Source: Actinoplanes regularis (GTDB lineage: Bacteria > Actinomycetota > Actinomycetes > Mycobacteriales > Micromonosporaceae). From it: 64,000 nucleotides of DNA. The notes beneath the pieces are model-generated. The model was not told the DNA's origin, did not search any database, and worked only from the letters and a program-made list of their open reading frames with translations. This document shows positions 34,077-43,279 of this stretch, one piece after another (position 1 is the first letter of the stretch; each line of letters begins with the position of its first letter). Both the position numbers and the translations under genes were made by a program. The DNA lies in assembly GCF_900188005.1 (NCBI RefSeq), contig NZ_FZNR01000014.1:169476-233475 (forward strand). Reading direction: 5' to 3'.

Positions 34077-37000
34077 TCACAGCGCGGTGGTGAAGACCGC
34101 GTCGACCCAGTAGTTGCTCGCGTTCCAGCTGGACGTCGGGAACGCCTTGGAGGCGCTCGCCGTGAACAGCCCGTTGTGCCCGGTCGCCGAGTCGGCGACG
34201 GCGGTCAGCGGGTACGAGCTGTGGGCCGAGGAGAAGTAGGCCCCGCTGTACGAGTAGAAGCCCTCGTTGGTGTGGTACGACACGACGTACGGCGTGTTCG
34301 CCGTGATCGCCACCGGGGTGGCGAACAGCAGCGTCTGCCAGCCGCTCGACGTCTCGTTGGTGAACGTACCGGTGGCGAGCTCCTGCCCGGTGTCGCTCCA
34401 CAACGTGCCGGTGTGCGTCCCGGTGTTGCGGTCACCCTTGTAGAACTTCACCCCGGTCACATAGCCGTCGACCGCCGAGATGAACCGCATGCCCAGTTCC
34501 AGCGCGGCCGCCTCGCTCGCGCTCTCCACGTCCGGGGTGGACGCCGGGCTGAACACCGTGCACGGGCACGACACCCCGATGCCGGTGGTGAACTGCCAGG
34601 TCACCGGCGCGGTCATGGCGTTGCCCCACAGGTCGGAAGCCTGCACCGAAGCGGTGTACTCGGTGTTGGCGGCCAGGGCGCTGTCCGGCGTCAGGGTCGC
34701 CTTGCGGGTGGTGTCGTCGTAGGCGACCTTGGCCGCGACGTTCGTGCTCCCGGCCTTCAGCGTGAAGGCGACGGTCGCCGGGTCCAGGTCGTGGTCGAAG
34801 GTGGCCGACACCTTGGTGTTGCGGGCGACGCTGGCGTCCCCGGCCGCCGGCGACTTCACCGTGACCGTCGGCGGCGTGGTCGAGGCCGAGCTGGTCTCCA
34901 CCACCGCGTCCACCCAGTAGTTGGTGTCGCCCCAGCTCAGGTTCGGGAAACCACCACCGGCGCCGTACTTGTAGACGCCGTTCGCGCCGGCCACCCCGGA
35001 CTGCAGCTGCTTCACGATGCCGTCACCGGCGCCCTTGGTGCTGAAGTAGCCGCTGGAGTACGAGTAGTGCCCGGTCGGCGTGTAGTACGACACGACGTAC
35101 GGGGTGTTCGCCGCGATCGCGACCGGGTTGCTGAACGTCATCTTCTGCCAGCCGCTGGCCGTCTCCCCGGTGAAAGTGCCCGAGGCGAGCAGTCTGCCGC
35201 TGGTCGTCCAGAGCTTGCCGACGTGCGTGCCGGTGTTCGTGGTCGCCTTGTAGAACTTCACACCGGTGACCGTCGCCGGGACCGCCACCTGGAACTTCGC
35301 GCCCAGTTCGTTCGGGTTGCCGTCGAACGAGTCGACGTTGGCCGGAGCGTCGGTGGGCTTGTACGTGGTGCACGGGCACTGCTGCGGGCCGACAGTCAGG
35401 TTGACCGTCTTCGTCGTCCCGAAGTTCACGCTGTCGTCGACGCCCCGCACCTTGATCGTGGCCGCGCCCTCGGTGACCGGCGTCCAGGTGTAGGTCCAGT
35501 TCGCCAGGCCGGTGGTCGCGTTCCAGGTGGTGCCGCCGTCGGTGGAGACCTCGACCCGGCCGAGCTGGCCGCCCGTGTCGCCGGCGGTGCCGGTGACGGT
35601 GATCGGCGACAGCTTCGGCACGGTGGTGCCGGCGGCCGGCGCCGTGACGTTCACCGTCGGTCCGGTCGTGTCGGTCGGCAGGGTCGGCGTGACCAGGTTC
35701 GACTGCAGCGTCTTGGGCATCGCGCCCATGTCGGCCAGCACGTTCGCGGTGGCCTGCTGCATCCGCTTGTCCTCGGCGGTGGCCGGGCCGGTGTGCAGGG
35801 CGCTCAGGCCCCACGACCACTGGACCGTGCCGGAGCCGAAGACCAGCGCGCCGGAGCTCGCGTCCCGGTACATCATGATGTTGTGGGTGGCGACCCCGTT
35901 GCCGTAGTTGTTGCCCTCGTCGAGCAGCATCGTGCCATCGGTGATCTGCAGGGTGGTCGAGGAGAACTGGATCGCGCCCGGCGGCCGGGCCGCGTTCTCC
36001 ACGTCGGAGTCCCACTCGTAACCGAGCGTGCCCACCGGGAACGTGGCCACCTCACCGTCGTTGAGGTTGCGGATCGTGGTGTCCCGCCACAGGCGCATGT
36101 TCTTGAACTTCGAGGAGACCGTGATCGCGTCGTTGCGGTAGCCGTTGACCGAGAAGAGCGTGCTGGTGATCTCGTTCTGCGGCTTGTTCCCGCCGGTCCC
36201 GGCGCCGGCCGGGTCTCCCCAGGTGCCGGTCCACTGCCCGCTCGGGTCGGCGACGCCGTTCGGCGGGTTCTGCTTCATCTTGGTCATCTTGTAGCTGACC
36301 AGGGTGCGGTTCGCGCCGCCGTCGGTGGCGATGGACGACTCCCAGCGGGTCCGCCAGAACGCCTCGTTGCCGCTGAAGAACGCCAGGTTCACGCCGGCCG
36401 CGCGGGCCGCCTTGACGTTGTCCCAGATGCCCTGGTCCCAGTACTCGTCGTGACCCGAGGAGAGGTAGACCTTGTGCTTGGGCAGCAGCGCCGGCTTGGT
36501 GGAGACGTCGAGGTTCGACGCGTAGCTCACGTCGTAGCCGTTGCGCTCCAGCCACTGGATCATCGGGTACTCGCTGGCCAGGATCGCGTTGTCGCCGGCG
36601 ATCCGCATCGGCCGGTTGTAGCTGACCTTGTACGCGCGGCCGTCCGGAGCCGGGCCGCCACCCTCGTAGAGGTTCTGGCCACCCCACGAGTTGTACGCCT
36701 GCCAGGTCTCATCGGACGTCTGCACCAGGATCTTCGAGGTGCTGTTGTCGTTGGCGACCACGAACGGGTACGGCATGTAGCCGACACCGTCGCCCTGGTC
36801 GAGCACCGCCAGGTAGACACCGGACACCGCGTCGGACGGCACGGTCCAGGTGACGTTCGCGGTCCAGTTGCCGCAGTCGACCAGACCGGTCGCCGTGTCG
36901 TGCAGGCAGGCCGACTGGACCTTGGCCGGGAACGTGGTGGTGGGCGACGACGGAACCTTCCGCGCGCCGTCACCGCCGTAGTAGCCCAGCCGGTAGAAGG

Positions 37001-37268
37001 TGACCGTGAACGTCGTCGGCGAGTTCACCTTCATCTTCAGCGTCTCACCGGGCTGGACGCTCACCTTCGTGGTGAAGCCCTCGATGTCACCCCACGAGCT
37101 GTCGCCGTACCAGTCCTCGAGCGGGGTGCCCTCCTTCGAGTTCTCGCACACCACCGGGTTGGAGTTGACGCCACATGGATCGTCGGCCGCGAGCACCGCC
37201 GCGGGCAGCAGGACGACGGCGCCGGCGACCAGTGCCGACAACGCTCCTGAAACGAGCCTGTTTATCAC
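34077..37268 (-). CDS. Large secreted DMFase-like protein with two DUF4082 modules
   Basis: 1063 residues. Signal peptide at 1-27 from GTG 37268, preceded by AGGAAAAG; an upstream GTG at 37304 would prefix 12 residues. Residues ~45-520 resemble the large-subunit C-terminal region of N,N-dimethylformamidase-like proteins, with YLSSGHDEYWDQGIW near 268-282 and several Asp/His. An Ig-like bacterial domain (~540-640), a first DUF4082 (~650-795), a Big_5-like Ig domain (~800-910) and a second DUF4082 (~925-1063) follow. The catalytic activity is unknown. It is exported and encoded inside the polysaccharide operon, next to a beta-helix-like protein. Confidence 0.8.
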   Translation of the reverse strand: MINRLVSGALSALVAGAVVLLPAAVLAADDPCGVNSNPVVCENSKEGTPLEDWYGDSSWGDIEGFTTKVSVQPGETLKMKVNSPTTFTVTFYRLGYYGGDGARKVPSSPTTTFPAKVQSACLHDTATGLVDCGNWTANVTWTVPSDAVSGVYLAVLDQGDGVGYMPYPFVVANDNSTSKILVQTSDETWQAYNSWGGQNLYEGGGPAPDGRAYKVSYNRPMRIAGDNAILASEYPMIQWLERNGYDVSYASNLDVSTKPALLPKHKVYLSSGHDEYWDQGIWDNVKAARAAGVNLAFFSGNEAFWRTRWESSIATDGGANRTLVSYKMTKMKQNPPNGVADPSGQWTGTWGDPAGAGTGGNKPQNEITSTLFSVNGYRNDAITVSSKFKNMRLWRDTTIRNLNDGEVATFPVGTLGYEWDSDVENAARPPGAIQFSSTTLQITDGTMLLDEGNNYGNGVATHNIMMYRDASSGALVFGSGTVQWSWGLSALHTGPATAEDKRMQQATANVLADMGAMPKTLQSNLVTPTLPTDTTGPTVNVTAPAAGTTVPKLSPITVTGTAGDTGGQLGRVEVSTDGGTTWNATTGLANWTYTWTPVTEGAATIKVRGVDDSVNFGTTKTVNLTVGPQQCPCTTYKPTDAPANVDSFDGNPNELGAKFQVAVPATVTGVKFYKATTNTGTHVGKLWTTSGRLLASGTFTGETASGWQKMTFSNPVAIAANTPYVVSYYTPTGHYSYSSGYFSTKGAGDGIVKQLQSGVAGANGVYKYGAGGGFPNLSWGDTNYWVDAVVETSSASTTPPTVTVKSPAAGDASVARNTKVSATFDHDLDPATVAFTLKAGSTNVAAKVAYDDTTRKATLTPDSALAANTEYTASVQASDLWGNAMTAPVTWQFTTGIGVSCPCTVFSPASTPDVESASEAAALELGMRFISAVDGYVTGVKFYKGDRNTGTHTGTLWSDTGQELATGTFTNETSSGWQTLLFATPVAITANTPYVVSYHTNEGFYSYSGAYFSSAHSSYPLTAVADSATGHNGLFTASASKAFPTSSWNASNYWVDAVFTTAL

Positions 37269-37300
37269 ATCTTGCTCTTTTCCTGGCAAAAGAATGGATA

Positions 37301-38485
37301 TCACTTAGGCTGTGGAACCTTTTTCTTCGTGGGCACCCCGTCGATCGTTCCCACCACGTTGTTCGACCATTCGCCATAGGTCGCCGAACAGTTCGAGTCG
37401 CAACCGCCCGCGGCATCCCAATGGGTAGGCCCGAAGACGTTGTCGGTAACTCGCAGGTCGGCGCCGGTTTGGGCATAGAGGCCATAGGCGCCGAGCGAGA
37501 TAAAACTATTTCGTACGGAATAATTGCGCAGCACCGAGCCGTCGACGCTCTGCGTGAAGAGAACGGCCGTGATGGCCTTCCAATAGTTCTTGACCTCTTT
37601 GCCGCTGTGCGCGTCGATCCCCGGTTCCAGGCGGCTGTTCTCGATCGTGACCGGGCCGGTTCCGCCGTACGGGAAGACCCCGCCGGTGTGCGCCTGGGCC
37701 GGATCGGTCAGATTGGCGATGAAGTTGTCGTGCAGCCAGCTGTGGCGGATCGTCGTCCGGGCGCCGCAGAGACACATGCCGCCGGTGTTCGCGACGTCCA
37801 CCCGGTTCAGCGTGATCGTGCACGTCTGGCAGTCGTTGATGGCGTGGTCGTTGAGCGGCGTGCTCTTCTCGCCGAGCCCGACCGGCTCCGGCCGGATCGT
37901 GACGTTGGTGAGGTTCAGCTTCAGCGACGCGGACCCGTCGGAGTTCACCAGGATCGCGCGGTTCTGGGAACCGGCCGGCGGCGCGATGATCGAGTTGGTG
38001 ATGTTGACCGTGCCGTGGCAGCTGGTGCCGACGTAGATGAACGCCTTGAAGTACATGTGGTCGAGGTTCTTGGTGCCCTTGCAGTCGTACAGGTCCCACT
38101 CTTTGCTGTCCTTGTTGCTGGGGTTGACGACCTTGTACCCCTTGGGGACCGGCAGGGACTTGTCGGACTGCTTGTAGGGCTTCACGCCGGGCGCGCCGAC
38201 CGAGAAGCGGGCCGGGTACCGGCCGCCACCGGTCGCGTTGACCGGCAGCGCCCTGGGCTTCGAGGGCGCCGCGGTCGGCTCCTTGGCCGGGGTCGACGCC
38301 GAGGGCCCGCTCACCGCGCCGGACGGCGGCGTCCGGCCGACCGTCACCCCGGACGTCGCGCCCGCCTGGGCGGCCGGATCAGCCGCCTTCCCGCTGTCCC
38401 GCATCAGGGCCACGACCACGGCCGCGACGCCCAGCAGCACCGCCAGCGCGCCGGCGAGGAGAAGATTGCGCCGTCGGGCAGTCAT
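37301..38485 (-). CDS. Membrane-anchored, extracellular right-handed beta-helix-like protein
   Basis: 394 residues. An N-terminal anchor helix (~8-26, LLLAGALAVLLGVAAVVVAL) is followed by a Thr/Pro/Ser linker and then regular strand repeats such as GTVNITNSIIAPPAG, ASLKLNLTNVTIR, TCTITLNRVDVAN, TTIRHSWLHDNFIANL and RVTDNVFG, the parallel beta-helix pattern of pectate-lyase-like proteins. Four to six Cys suggest disulfides. The ATG at 38485 overlaps the glycosyltransferase stop (ATGA). It could bind or cut the exported polysaccharide; no catalytic triad can be assigned. Confidence 0.72.
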   Translation of the reverse strand: MTARRRNLLLAGALAVLLGVAAVVVALMRDSGKAADPAAQAGATSGVTVGRTPPSGAVSGPSASTPAKEPTAAPSKPRALPVNATGGGRYPARFSVGAPGVKPYKQSDKSLPVPKGYKVVNPSNKDSKEWDLYDCKGTKNLDHMYFKAFIYVGTSCHGTVNITNSIIAPPAGSQNRAILVNSDGSASLKLNLTNVTIRPEPVGLGEKSTPLNDHAINDCQTCTITLNRVDVANTGGMCLCGARTTIRHSWLHDNFIANLTDPAQAHTGGVFPYGGTGPVTIENSRLEPGIDAHSGKEVKNYWKAITAVLFTQSVDGSVLRNYSVRNSFISLGAYGLYAQTGADLRVTDNVFGPTHWDAAGGCDSNCSATYGEWSNNVVGTIDGVPTKKKVPQPK

Positions 38486-39282
38486 GCGAGCTCCCAGGGG
38501 GTCCAGTAGCTGTCCGGGTTGATGGTGTAGTTCACGGTCGGCTCCGGGATGTGCTCGACGCGGTGCCGGCGGCTGAACCGGTAGACCAGCTCCCAGTCCT
38601 CCTTCGGCGCGACCGACGTGGTGCGCCGCAGGCGGCTGAAGCGGGTGCTGGGCAGGCGCCGCAGCACGAGCGGGTTGTTGTCGAGGTAGCACCGCTCCCA
38701 GGCGAGCTTGCGGTCGAAGGGCACGGACAGCACGTCGCGTACCGTCCCGTCCGGCATCAACCGCCGCATGGCGGTGTAGACGGCGTCCGGACGATTCTCG
38801 TGCTCGAGACCGTCCAGCCGCTCGAGCGCGGTCTCCAGGTGGTGCGGATCCCAGGTGTTGTCATCGTCGAGGAACGCCACGAACCGCGAGTCGGTCAGGC
38901 CGATCCCGACGTTGCGGCCGACGCCCGGGACATTGATGTTGTGGCGCAGGCCCACCACGTGCAGCCGCGGGTCGGCCGGCAGGTCGGGCAGCCCACCGCC
39001 GGCGTCGTCGACCACCACGAGGACCAGGTCCTTCATGGTCTGGGCGAGCACCGACTCGACGGCCCGCAGCAGGCCGTCGGGGCGCTTGTAGGTGAGCACG
39101 ACGACGGCCGCCCGGGCGCGGGGACGCACCCCGCCGGGCATGGTGCGCAGCAGCCGGCGTACCTCGGACCGCTCGAAGCGGCCCATCCCGACCGCGGTGT
39201 GCCCGAGCAGGACCTTGTTGCGCAACTCCTCGAGGGGCAACCACCCGTAGCGGTCACGCAGTCGCTGCTTCAGCGAACGCAT
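38482..39282 (-). CDS. Glycosyltransferase family 2
   Basis: 266 residues. After a basic N-terminus, the GT-A core shows AAVVVLTYKRPDGLLRAVESVL (~59-80), LVVVDDAGGGLPDLP, NVGIGLTDSRFVAFLDDDNTWDP (DDD motif near 140) and an ED segment (APKEDWELVYR). The ATG at 39282 has AGGAGAAGG upstream. Start and stop overlaps link it to the beta-helix gene, while the flippase gene ends 11 bp before it. Confidence 0.87.
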   Translation of the reverse strand: MRSLKQRLRDRYGWLPLEELRNKVLLGHTAVGMGRFERSEVRRLLRTMPGGVRPRARAAVVVLTYKRPDGLLRAVESVLAQTMKDLVLVVVDDAGGGLPDLPADPRLHVVGLRHNINVPGVGRNVGIGLTDSRFVAFLDDDNTWDPHHLETALERLDGLEHENRPDAVYTAMRRLMPDGTVRDVLSVPFDRKLAWERCYLDNNPLVLRRLPSTRFSRLRRTTSVAPKEDWELVYRFSRRHRVEHIPEPTVNYTINPDSYWTPWELA

Positions 39283-39293
39283 CTGTCCTTCTC

Positions 39294-40778
39294 CTAGGAG
39301 GGATCGGTGGCGGTGGCCGTGGCCGCGAGCGTGGGCTCGTCGGCGGTCGCCGGCTCGGTGCCGGGCTCGCCGGACCGGAGGCGGGCGACGATCGGCAGCG
39401 CGAACGGGAGGTAGGCGGCGAGGGCGGCGACCCCCGCCACGGCGAGGCCGACGAACCCGCCGCCCAGCCAGTGGTGCGCGAGCCAGGCGGCCACGCCCAT
39501 GGCCACGCCGCCGAGCACCGGGCGGACGCAGACGGCGAGGATCCGCCCGGCCGGGATACCGAGCCGGCCGAGCACCACCACGAAGACCGGGGCGACAAGC
39601 AGGCCGGCCACCACCACGTGCCCGGCGGCGACACCCGGCACGCCCCACAGGTGGGCGCCGAGCAGCAGGATCGGGAGCAGCGAGAACAGCCACCAGGCCT
39701 GCATCAGCATCAGCGTCTTGCGGACCCGGGTGGCCAGGCAGTCGTACGCCAGCTCGACGGCCGTGCGCAGCAGCCCGAGAGCGACCAGGAACTGCAGCGG
39801 CAGCGCGGCGGCGGCCCACTGGTCGCCGTAGACGAACGTGATGATCGGCTCGGCGAGCACGCCGAGGACCACACAGATCGGCACCGCCGCCGCGATGACC
39901 AGGGTGAACGCCCGGATGAAGCCGGAGGCGAACTCCGCCGGCGAGGAGTCGGCGAGCCGGGAGAAGCCGGCGAACGACACCCGCCGCGCGGTCTCCGACA
40001 CCATCCGGACCGGCCAGCTCGACATGTTGAACGCCATCGCGTAGATGCCGAGCGCGGCCGGTCCGAGCACCGAGCCGACCACGACCGAGTCCACGTTGAC
40101 GATGCCGAGCGTCAGCAGGCTGGCCGAGGCCAGCGGCAGGCCGTACCGCAGCAGTTGCCGGGCCTGCTCCGGGTTCCAGCCGAAGCGCAGCATGCCGGGC
40201 GCGCAGAGGCTGAAGCCCACCAGCGCGACCAGGTTGCCGATCAGCGAGCCGTAGGCGAAGCTCATCGCGCCGAGGCCGGCCGCGGCGAACGCGATCGTGG
40301 CGACGGTGTTGACGGCGAAGTTGAGGATGTCGACCACGGTGCGGCCGAACTGCCGGAACTCCCGGTTGAGCTGGCCGAGCGGGACGCACGCGATGCCGTC
40401 GATGATCACGCTGATGCAGAGCACGCGCAGCATCGTGGTGGCGTCGGGTGAGCCGAGCAGCCGGGCCAGGGTGGGTGCGGAGAAGTACAGCACCACGTAG
40501 AACGCGGTGCTGCTGAGCGTCGAGATGGTCAGCACGGTCGGCGCGAAGCGCCGGATGTCGCCCTCCCAGCGCACCAGGGCCAGGCTGACGCCCATCTCGT
40601 TGAGCGACAGCAGCATCGCCAGGACCAGCAGGCCGACCGCGTAGAGACCCCACTCGTACGGGCCGAAGAAGAGGCGGGCCAGCACGACACCGGAGGCGAA
40701 GGTGCCGACCCGGCGAACGATGGTGTTGACCATGCTCCAGCGGGCGGCCGTAGCCACCCGTCGGTTCAAATCCGTCAC
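39294..40778 (-). CDS. Wzx-type polysaccharide flippase (MOP superfamily)
   Basis: 494 residues with about 12-14 hydrophobic segments and few charged loops. LARLFFGPYEWGLYAVGLLVLAM near the N-terminus is typical of the RfbX/Wzx group. The protein would flip undecaprenyl-linked repeat units across the membrane. The GTG at 40778 overlaps the polymerase stop (GTGA, 40775-40778), so Wzy and Wzx are co-translated. The C-terminal ~40 residues are Thr/Ala-rich and variable. Confidence 0.88.
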   Translation of the reverse strand: MTDLNRRVATAARWSMVNTIVRRVGTFASGVVLARLFFGPYEWGLYAVGLLVLAMLLSLNEMGVSLALVRWEGDIRRFAPTVLTISTLSSTAFYVVLYFSAPTLARLLGSPDATTMLRVLCISVIIDGIACVPLGQLNREFRQFGRTVVDILNFAVNTVATIAFAAAGLGAMSFAYGSLIGNLVALVGFSLCAPGMLRFGWNPEQARQLLRYGLPLASASLLTLGIVNVDSVVVGSVLGPAALGIYAMAFNMSSWPVRMVSETARRVSFAGFSRLADSSPAEFASGFIRAFTLVIAAAVPICVVLGVLAEPIITFVYGDQWAAAALPLQFLVALGLLRTAVELAYDCLATRVRKTLMLMQAWWLFSLLPILLLGAHLWGVPGVAAGHVVVAGLLVAPVFVVVLGRLGIPAGRILAVCVRPVLGGVAMGVAAWLAHHWLGGGFVGLAVAGVAALAAYLPFALPIVARLRSGEPGTEPATADEPTLAATATATDPS

Positions 40779-42163
40779 TGTGCAGAGTCTCCGATTCCGG
40801 CCGCTTCGCGACGGGCGATGCTCAGGTACGCACCTGACAGCCCCAACATCAGAAAAGTGGATCCGGCCACGATCGGGAAGCTCAGAGTGTCGAATGTGGC
40901 CGTTACGACGAGCATCACGAACCCGACGGCCACAAAGGCCTGACCGGTCTCCCGGCGTGCCGGATCGGTGAATCGGCGGCGCCCGGCACCGCCACAGTGG
41001 ATCGTCGTGACGTACAGGCCCACAATGGCGGCCAGACCGACAACGCCGACCTCCAAAAGGCCGAGCAGGTACTGATTGTCGGTGAAGCGGTACAGGTCCG
41101 GCAGGAACGTCCCGGGGCCGCGCCCGAACCAGAGATGGCCGTCGAGGAACTCGCTGACGCCGGCGCTGGTCGCGGTGCGTGACTGGGTGCTGTCGTCACC
41201 GCCGTCGAGCATCGCGGTGAAGAGGCCGATCAGGGTGCCGACCAGGCCGGGCACCAGAACCCGGGTGGCGGCCAGCGCCGGGATCATCACCATCAGGCTC
41301 CGGACCACCCGTTCGGCCGGCCAGGCGAGCAGCAGCACGATCAGGACGATCGCCAGGCCGACGACCGACGTACGGGACACGGTCATCACCGAGGCGAGCG
41401 CGATCAGGAAGACCGGCGCCCAGCGCTTCCAGGTCTTCCGGTCGGTGTCGTAGAGGGCCTGCTGGATGGCGAACGGCAGGGCGATCACCAGGGTCGCGGC
41501 CAGTTCCAGGGTGTTCGACGCGGTGGCCGTGGGCCGGACGAAGTCGCCGCGGGCGACCAGCTCCGACGCCGCGTTGGAGGAGAGGCCCGGGATCACGATC
41601 CAGGCGGTCAGGCTCTGCTTGAGCACGAACTCCGCCATCGCCAGCGCCGCCACCCAGGTGCACAGCTTGACGAAGAGCCGCAGCAGCCGGTCGATCTGCC
41701 GGTACTCGGTCAGCGAGGTGGTGAGCAGGATGACCGGCAGCCAGATGAGCAGTTGCAGCAGGGCCCGGTCGGCGGCGCTGTACTCCGACGCGTCGGCGTC
41801 GCGGCGGCCGACCGCGACGTACGCCAGCAGGATCGCCACCATGTAGAAGAGCAGCGCCACCCGGGGCGCCCGGGTGTACGGCGTGGTCTGCACCCGGCGC
41901 ATCAGCCAGCTGATCGCATACCAGAGCAGCGCGGCGAGCAGGAAGAGATTGGCCACCGTGCCGGTCGCGCCGATGCTCGCGACAACCAGCCGGGCCGGGA
42001 CGACCAGCAGCAGGACGATGTAGATCGCGAGCAGCGAATCCGGCCCGAGCGTGCGCAGGCGCTGCTGTGAGCGGTAGAGACGGCCATGGCGGGGAGCGGT
42101 GGTGACGCTGACGTCCCGCACGGCCGAGCGGCGAGCCTCAGCTGCCGTTGACCCGGTTGGCAT
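40775..42163 (-). CDS. Wzy-like O-antigen/EPS polymerase or ligase
   Basis: About 462 residues from ATG 42163 (42175 is an alternative start). It has 10-12 transmembrane helices and a large loop (~300-365) containing SRTATSAGVSEFLDGHLWFGRGPGTF, the G-x-G-P-G-T-F type motif of the Wzy/WaaL family (PF04932). It would join lipid-linked repeat units. Its start lies inside the end of the Wzz gene (26-bp overlap), and its stop overlaps the flippase start. Confidence 0.87.
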   Translation of the reverse strand: MPTGSTAAEARRSAVRDVSVTTAPRHGRLYRSQQRLRTLGPDSLLAIYIVLLLVVPARLVVASIGATGTVANLFLLAALLWYAISWLMRRVQTTPYTRAPRVALLFYMVAILLAYVAVGRRDADASEYSAADRALLQLLIWLPVILLTTSLTEYRQIDRLLRLFVKLCTWVAALAMAEFVLKQSLTAWIVIPGLSSNAASELVARGDFVRPTATASNTLELAATLVIALPFAIQQALYDTDRKTWKRWAPVFLIALASVMTVSRTSVVGLAIVLIVLLLAWPAERVVRSLMVMIPALAATRVLVPGLVGTLIGLFTAMLDGGDDSTQSRTATSAGVSEFLDGHLWFGRGPGTFLPDLYRFTDNQYLLGLLEVGVVGLAAIVGLYVTTIHCGGAGRRRFTDPARRETGQAFVAVGFVMLVVTATFDTLSFPIVAGSTFLMLGLSGAYLSIARREAAGIGDSAQ

Positions 42164-43064
42164 TCTGGCCCCCACGGTCCCCGTTCGACTGGTAGGTCGT
42201 GGAGAGGCCAGGCCGGCGCGGCTGGGTCTCCTTCTGCACGGTGGCGGCCGGACGCGGCGGCATCTGGATCCGCTGGGTCTTCTCCGCGTCCGATCCCGGT
42301 CCCGGTATGGATGTCGGCGGGAGCGGGCGCTGGGCCGGGGCCGTCGGCGGGAGTTGAAGGACCACCGTGCCCTCGATGTCCGGCGTGGCGGTGGCCGCGG
42401 CGGAGACGCTCGGCGCCTCGATCTCCTCCGCCTGGGCGAGGGCCGCCCTGCGACGCCGGGCCCGGCTGAGACTCTCCACGACGAAGGTCAGGATGAACGC
42501 GAACGCCAGGGTGCCACCGGCGGCCACGATCACCAGCTTGAGCTTCGCCTTCATCTCCATCTCGGGCTTCTGCGGCGGGATGACCTGGGTCAGCTTGATC
42601 CGGTTCTTCTCGGCGACGTTGTTCTGCCGCTGGATGTCGTCGAGGGCCACGCCGGCGTACCTGGCCAGCTCGTTCGCGGAGGCGATCAGGTGGTCCTGGT
42701 CCTCGCCCTTCAGGGTGATCGTCAGGAACGGGCCCTGCGCGTTCTCGGCGAGGGCGACCTCGTACTCCTCGGTGATGCCGGCGTTCTTGAGCTGAAGGAC
42801 GGTGTCGGTCGACTGCAGCCGGCGGCCGAGGAAGTCGGCGGTGGCGATCAGCGACGCGTCGAAGCTCAGGAACGGGTTTTCGTTACCCTGTGTGGCGGCC
42901 TTGGTGGCCTCCGGCGCGTTCAGCAGGCTGACCATGGTGAAGGTCGAGTAGGTCGGCGGCACGACGATGTAGGTGCCGACGCCCAGCCCGATCGCGAGGA
43001 CCAGCATGGGCACGACGATGTACCAGCGGTTGCGCAGCACGCGCAGGATCTCGCCGAGGTCCAC
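42138..43064 (-). CDS. Wzz-family chain-length determinant protein (no kinase domain)
   Basis: 308 residues from GTG 43064, preceded by AGAGAGG. It has an N-terminal transmembrane helix (~15-33, YIVVPMLVLAIGLGVGTYIVV), an extracytoplasmic helical domain with YSTFTMVSLLN and ASANELARYAGVALDDIQR, a second helix (~190-212) and a Pro/Thr/Gln-rich cytoplasmic tail. The tail lacks the Walker motifs and tyrosine cluster of a BY-kinase. Such proteins regulate polymer length with Wzy. It heads the minus-strand export block and faces a second Wzz-like gene. Confidence 0.85.
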   Translation of the reverse strand: MDLGEILRVLRNRWYIVVPMLVLAIGLGVGTYIVVPPTYSTFTMVSLLNAPEATKAATQGNENPFLSFDASLIATADFLGRRLQSTDTVLQLKNAGITEEYEVALAENAQGPFLTITLKGEDQDHLIASANELARYAGVALDDIQRQNNVAEKNRIKLTQVIPPQKPEMEMKAKLKLVIVAAGGTLAFAFILTFVVESLSRARRRRAALAQAEEIEAPSVSAAATATPDIEGTVVLQLPPTAPAQRPLPPTSIPGPGSDAEKTQRIQMPPRPAATVQKETQPRRPGLSTTYQSNGDRGGQNANRVNGS

Positions 43065-43279
43065 GGACGCCTCTCTAAATTTCCGCCAGGACGTCTTTCG
43101 TCGCCACGGAGCTCTACATCGGAACGCCGCCCCGGCGGCCCCCCCGACACACCAGCGCCAAGCTATACGACTAACGCGACAGTGGCTATTGGACACCCGA
43201 TCCTAATCGAACTTGACGAGATCCGTATCTACAGGCTAGGGAGTGTCTCAGCAGGTCAAGCCCAGGGAGCAGATTAGTC
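43065..43279. promoter_or_regulatory. Divergent promoter between two Wzz-like genes
   Basis: 215 bp of reduced GC content between leftward and rightward Wzz-like genes. On the plus strand a TTGACG-like sequence near 43214-43219 is followed about 18 nt later by TAGGGA, a plausible promoter. The minus-strand promoter probably lies near 43160-43200, where TATAGC is seen, but no pair is certain. Confidence 0.5.

Noticed and set aside
34023..37250. A 1075-codon plus-strand open frame opposite the secreted DMFase-like gene
   Set aside because: It has no signal peptide, no domain pattern, and an Arg/Val/Gly/His-rich composition typical of antisense of GC-rich coding sequence.
40755..40775. GGTTCAAATCC resembling a tRNA T-loop
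   Set aside because: It lies inside the 5' end of the flippase gene and there is no acceptor stem, anticodon arm or CCA context.
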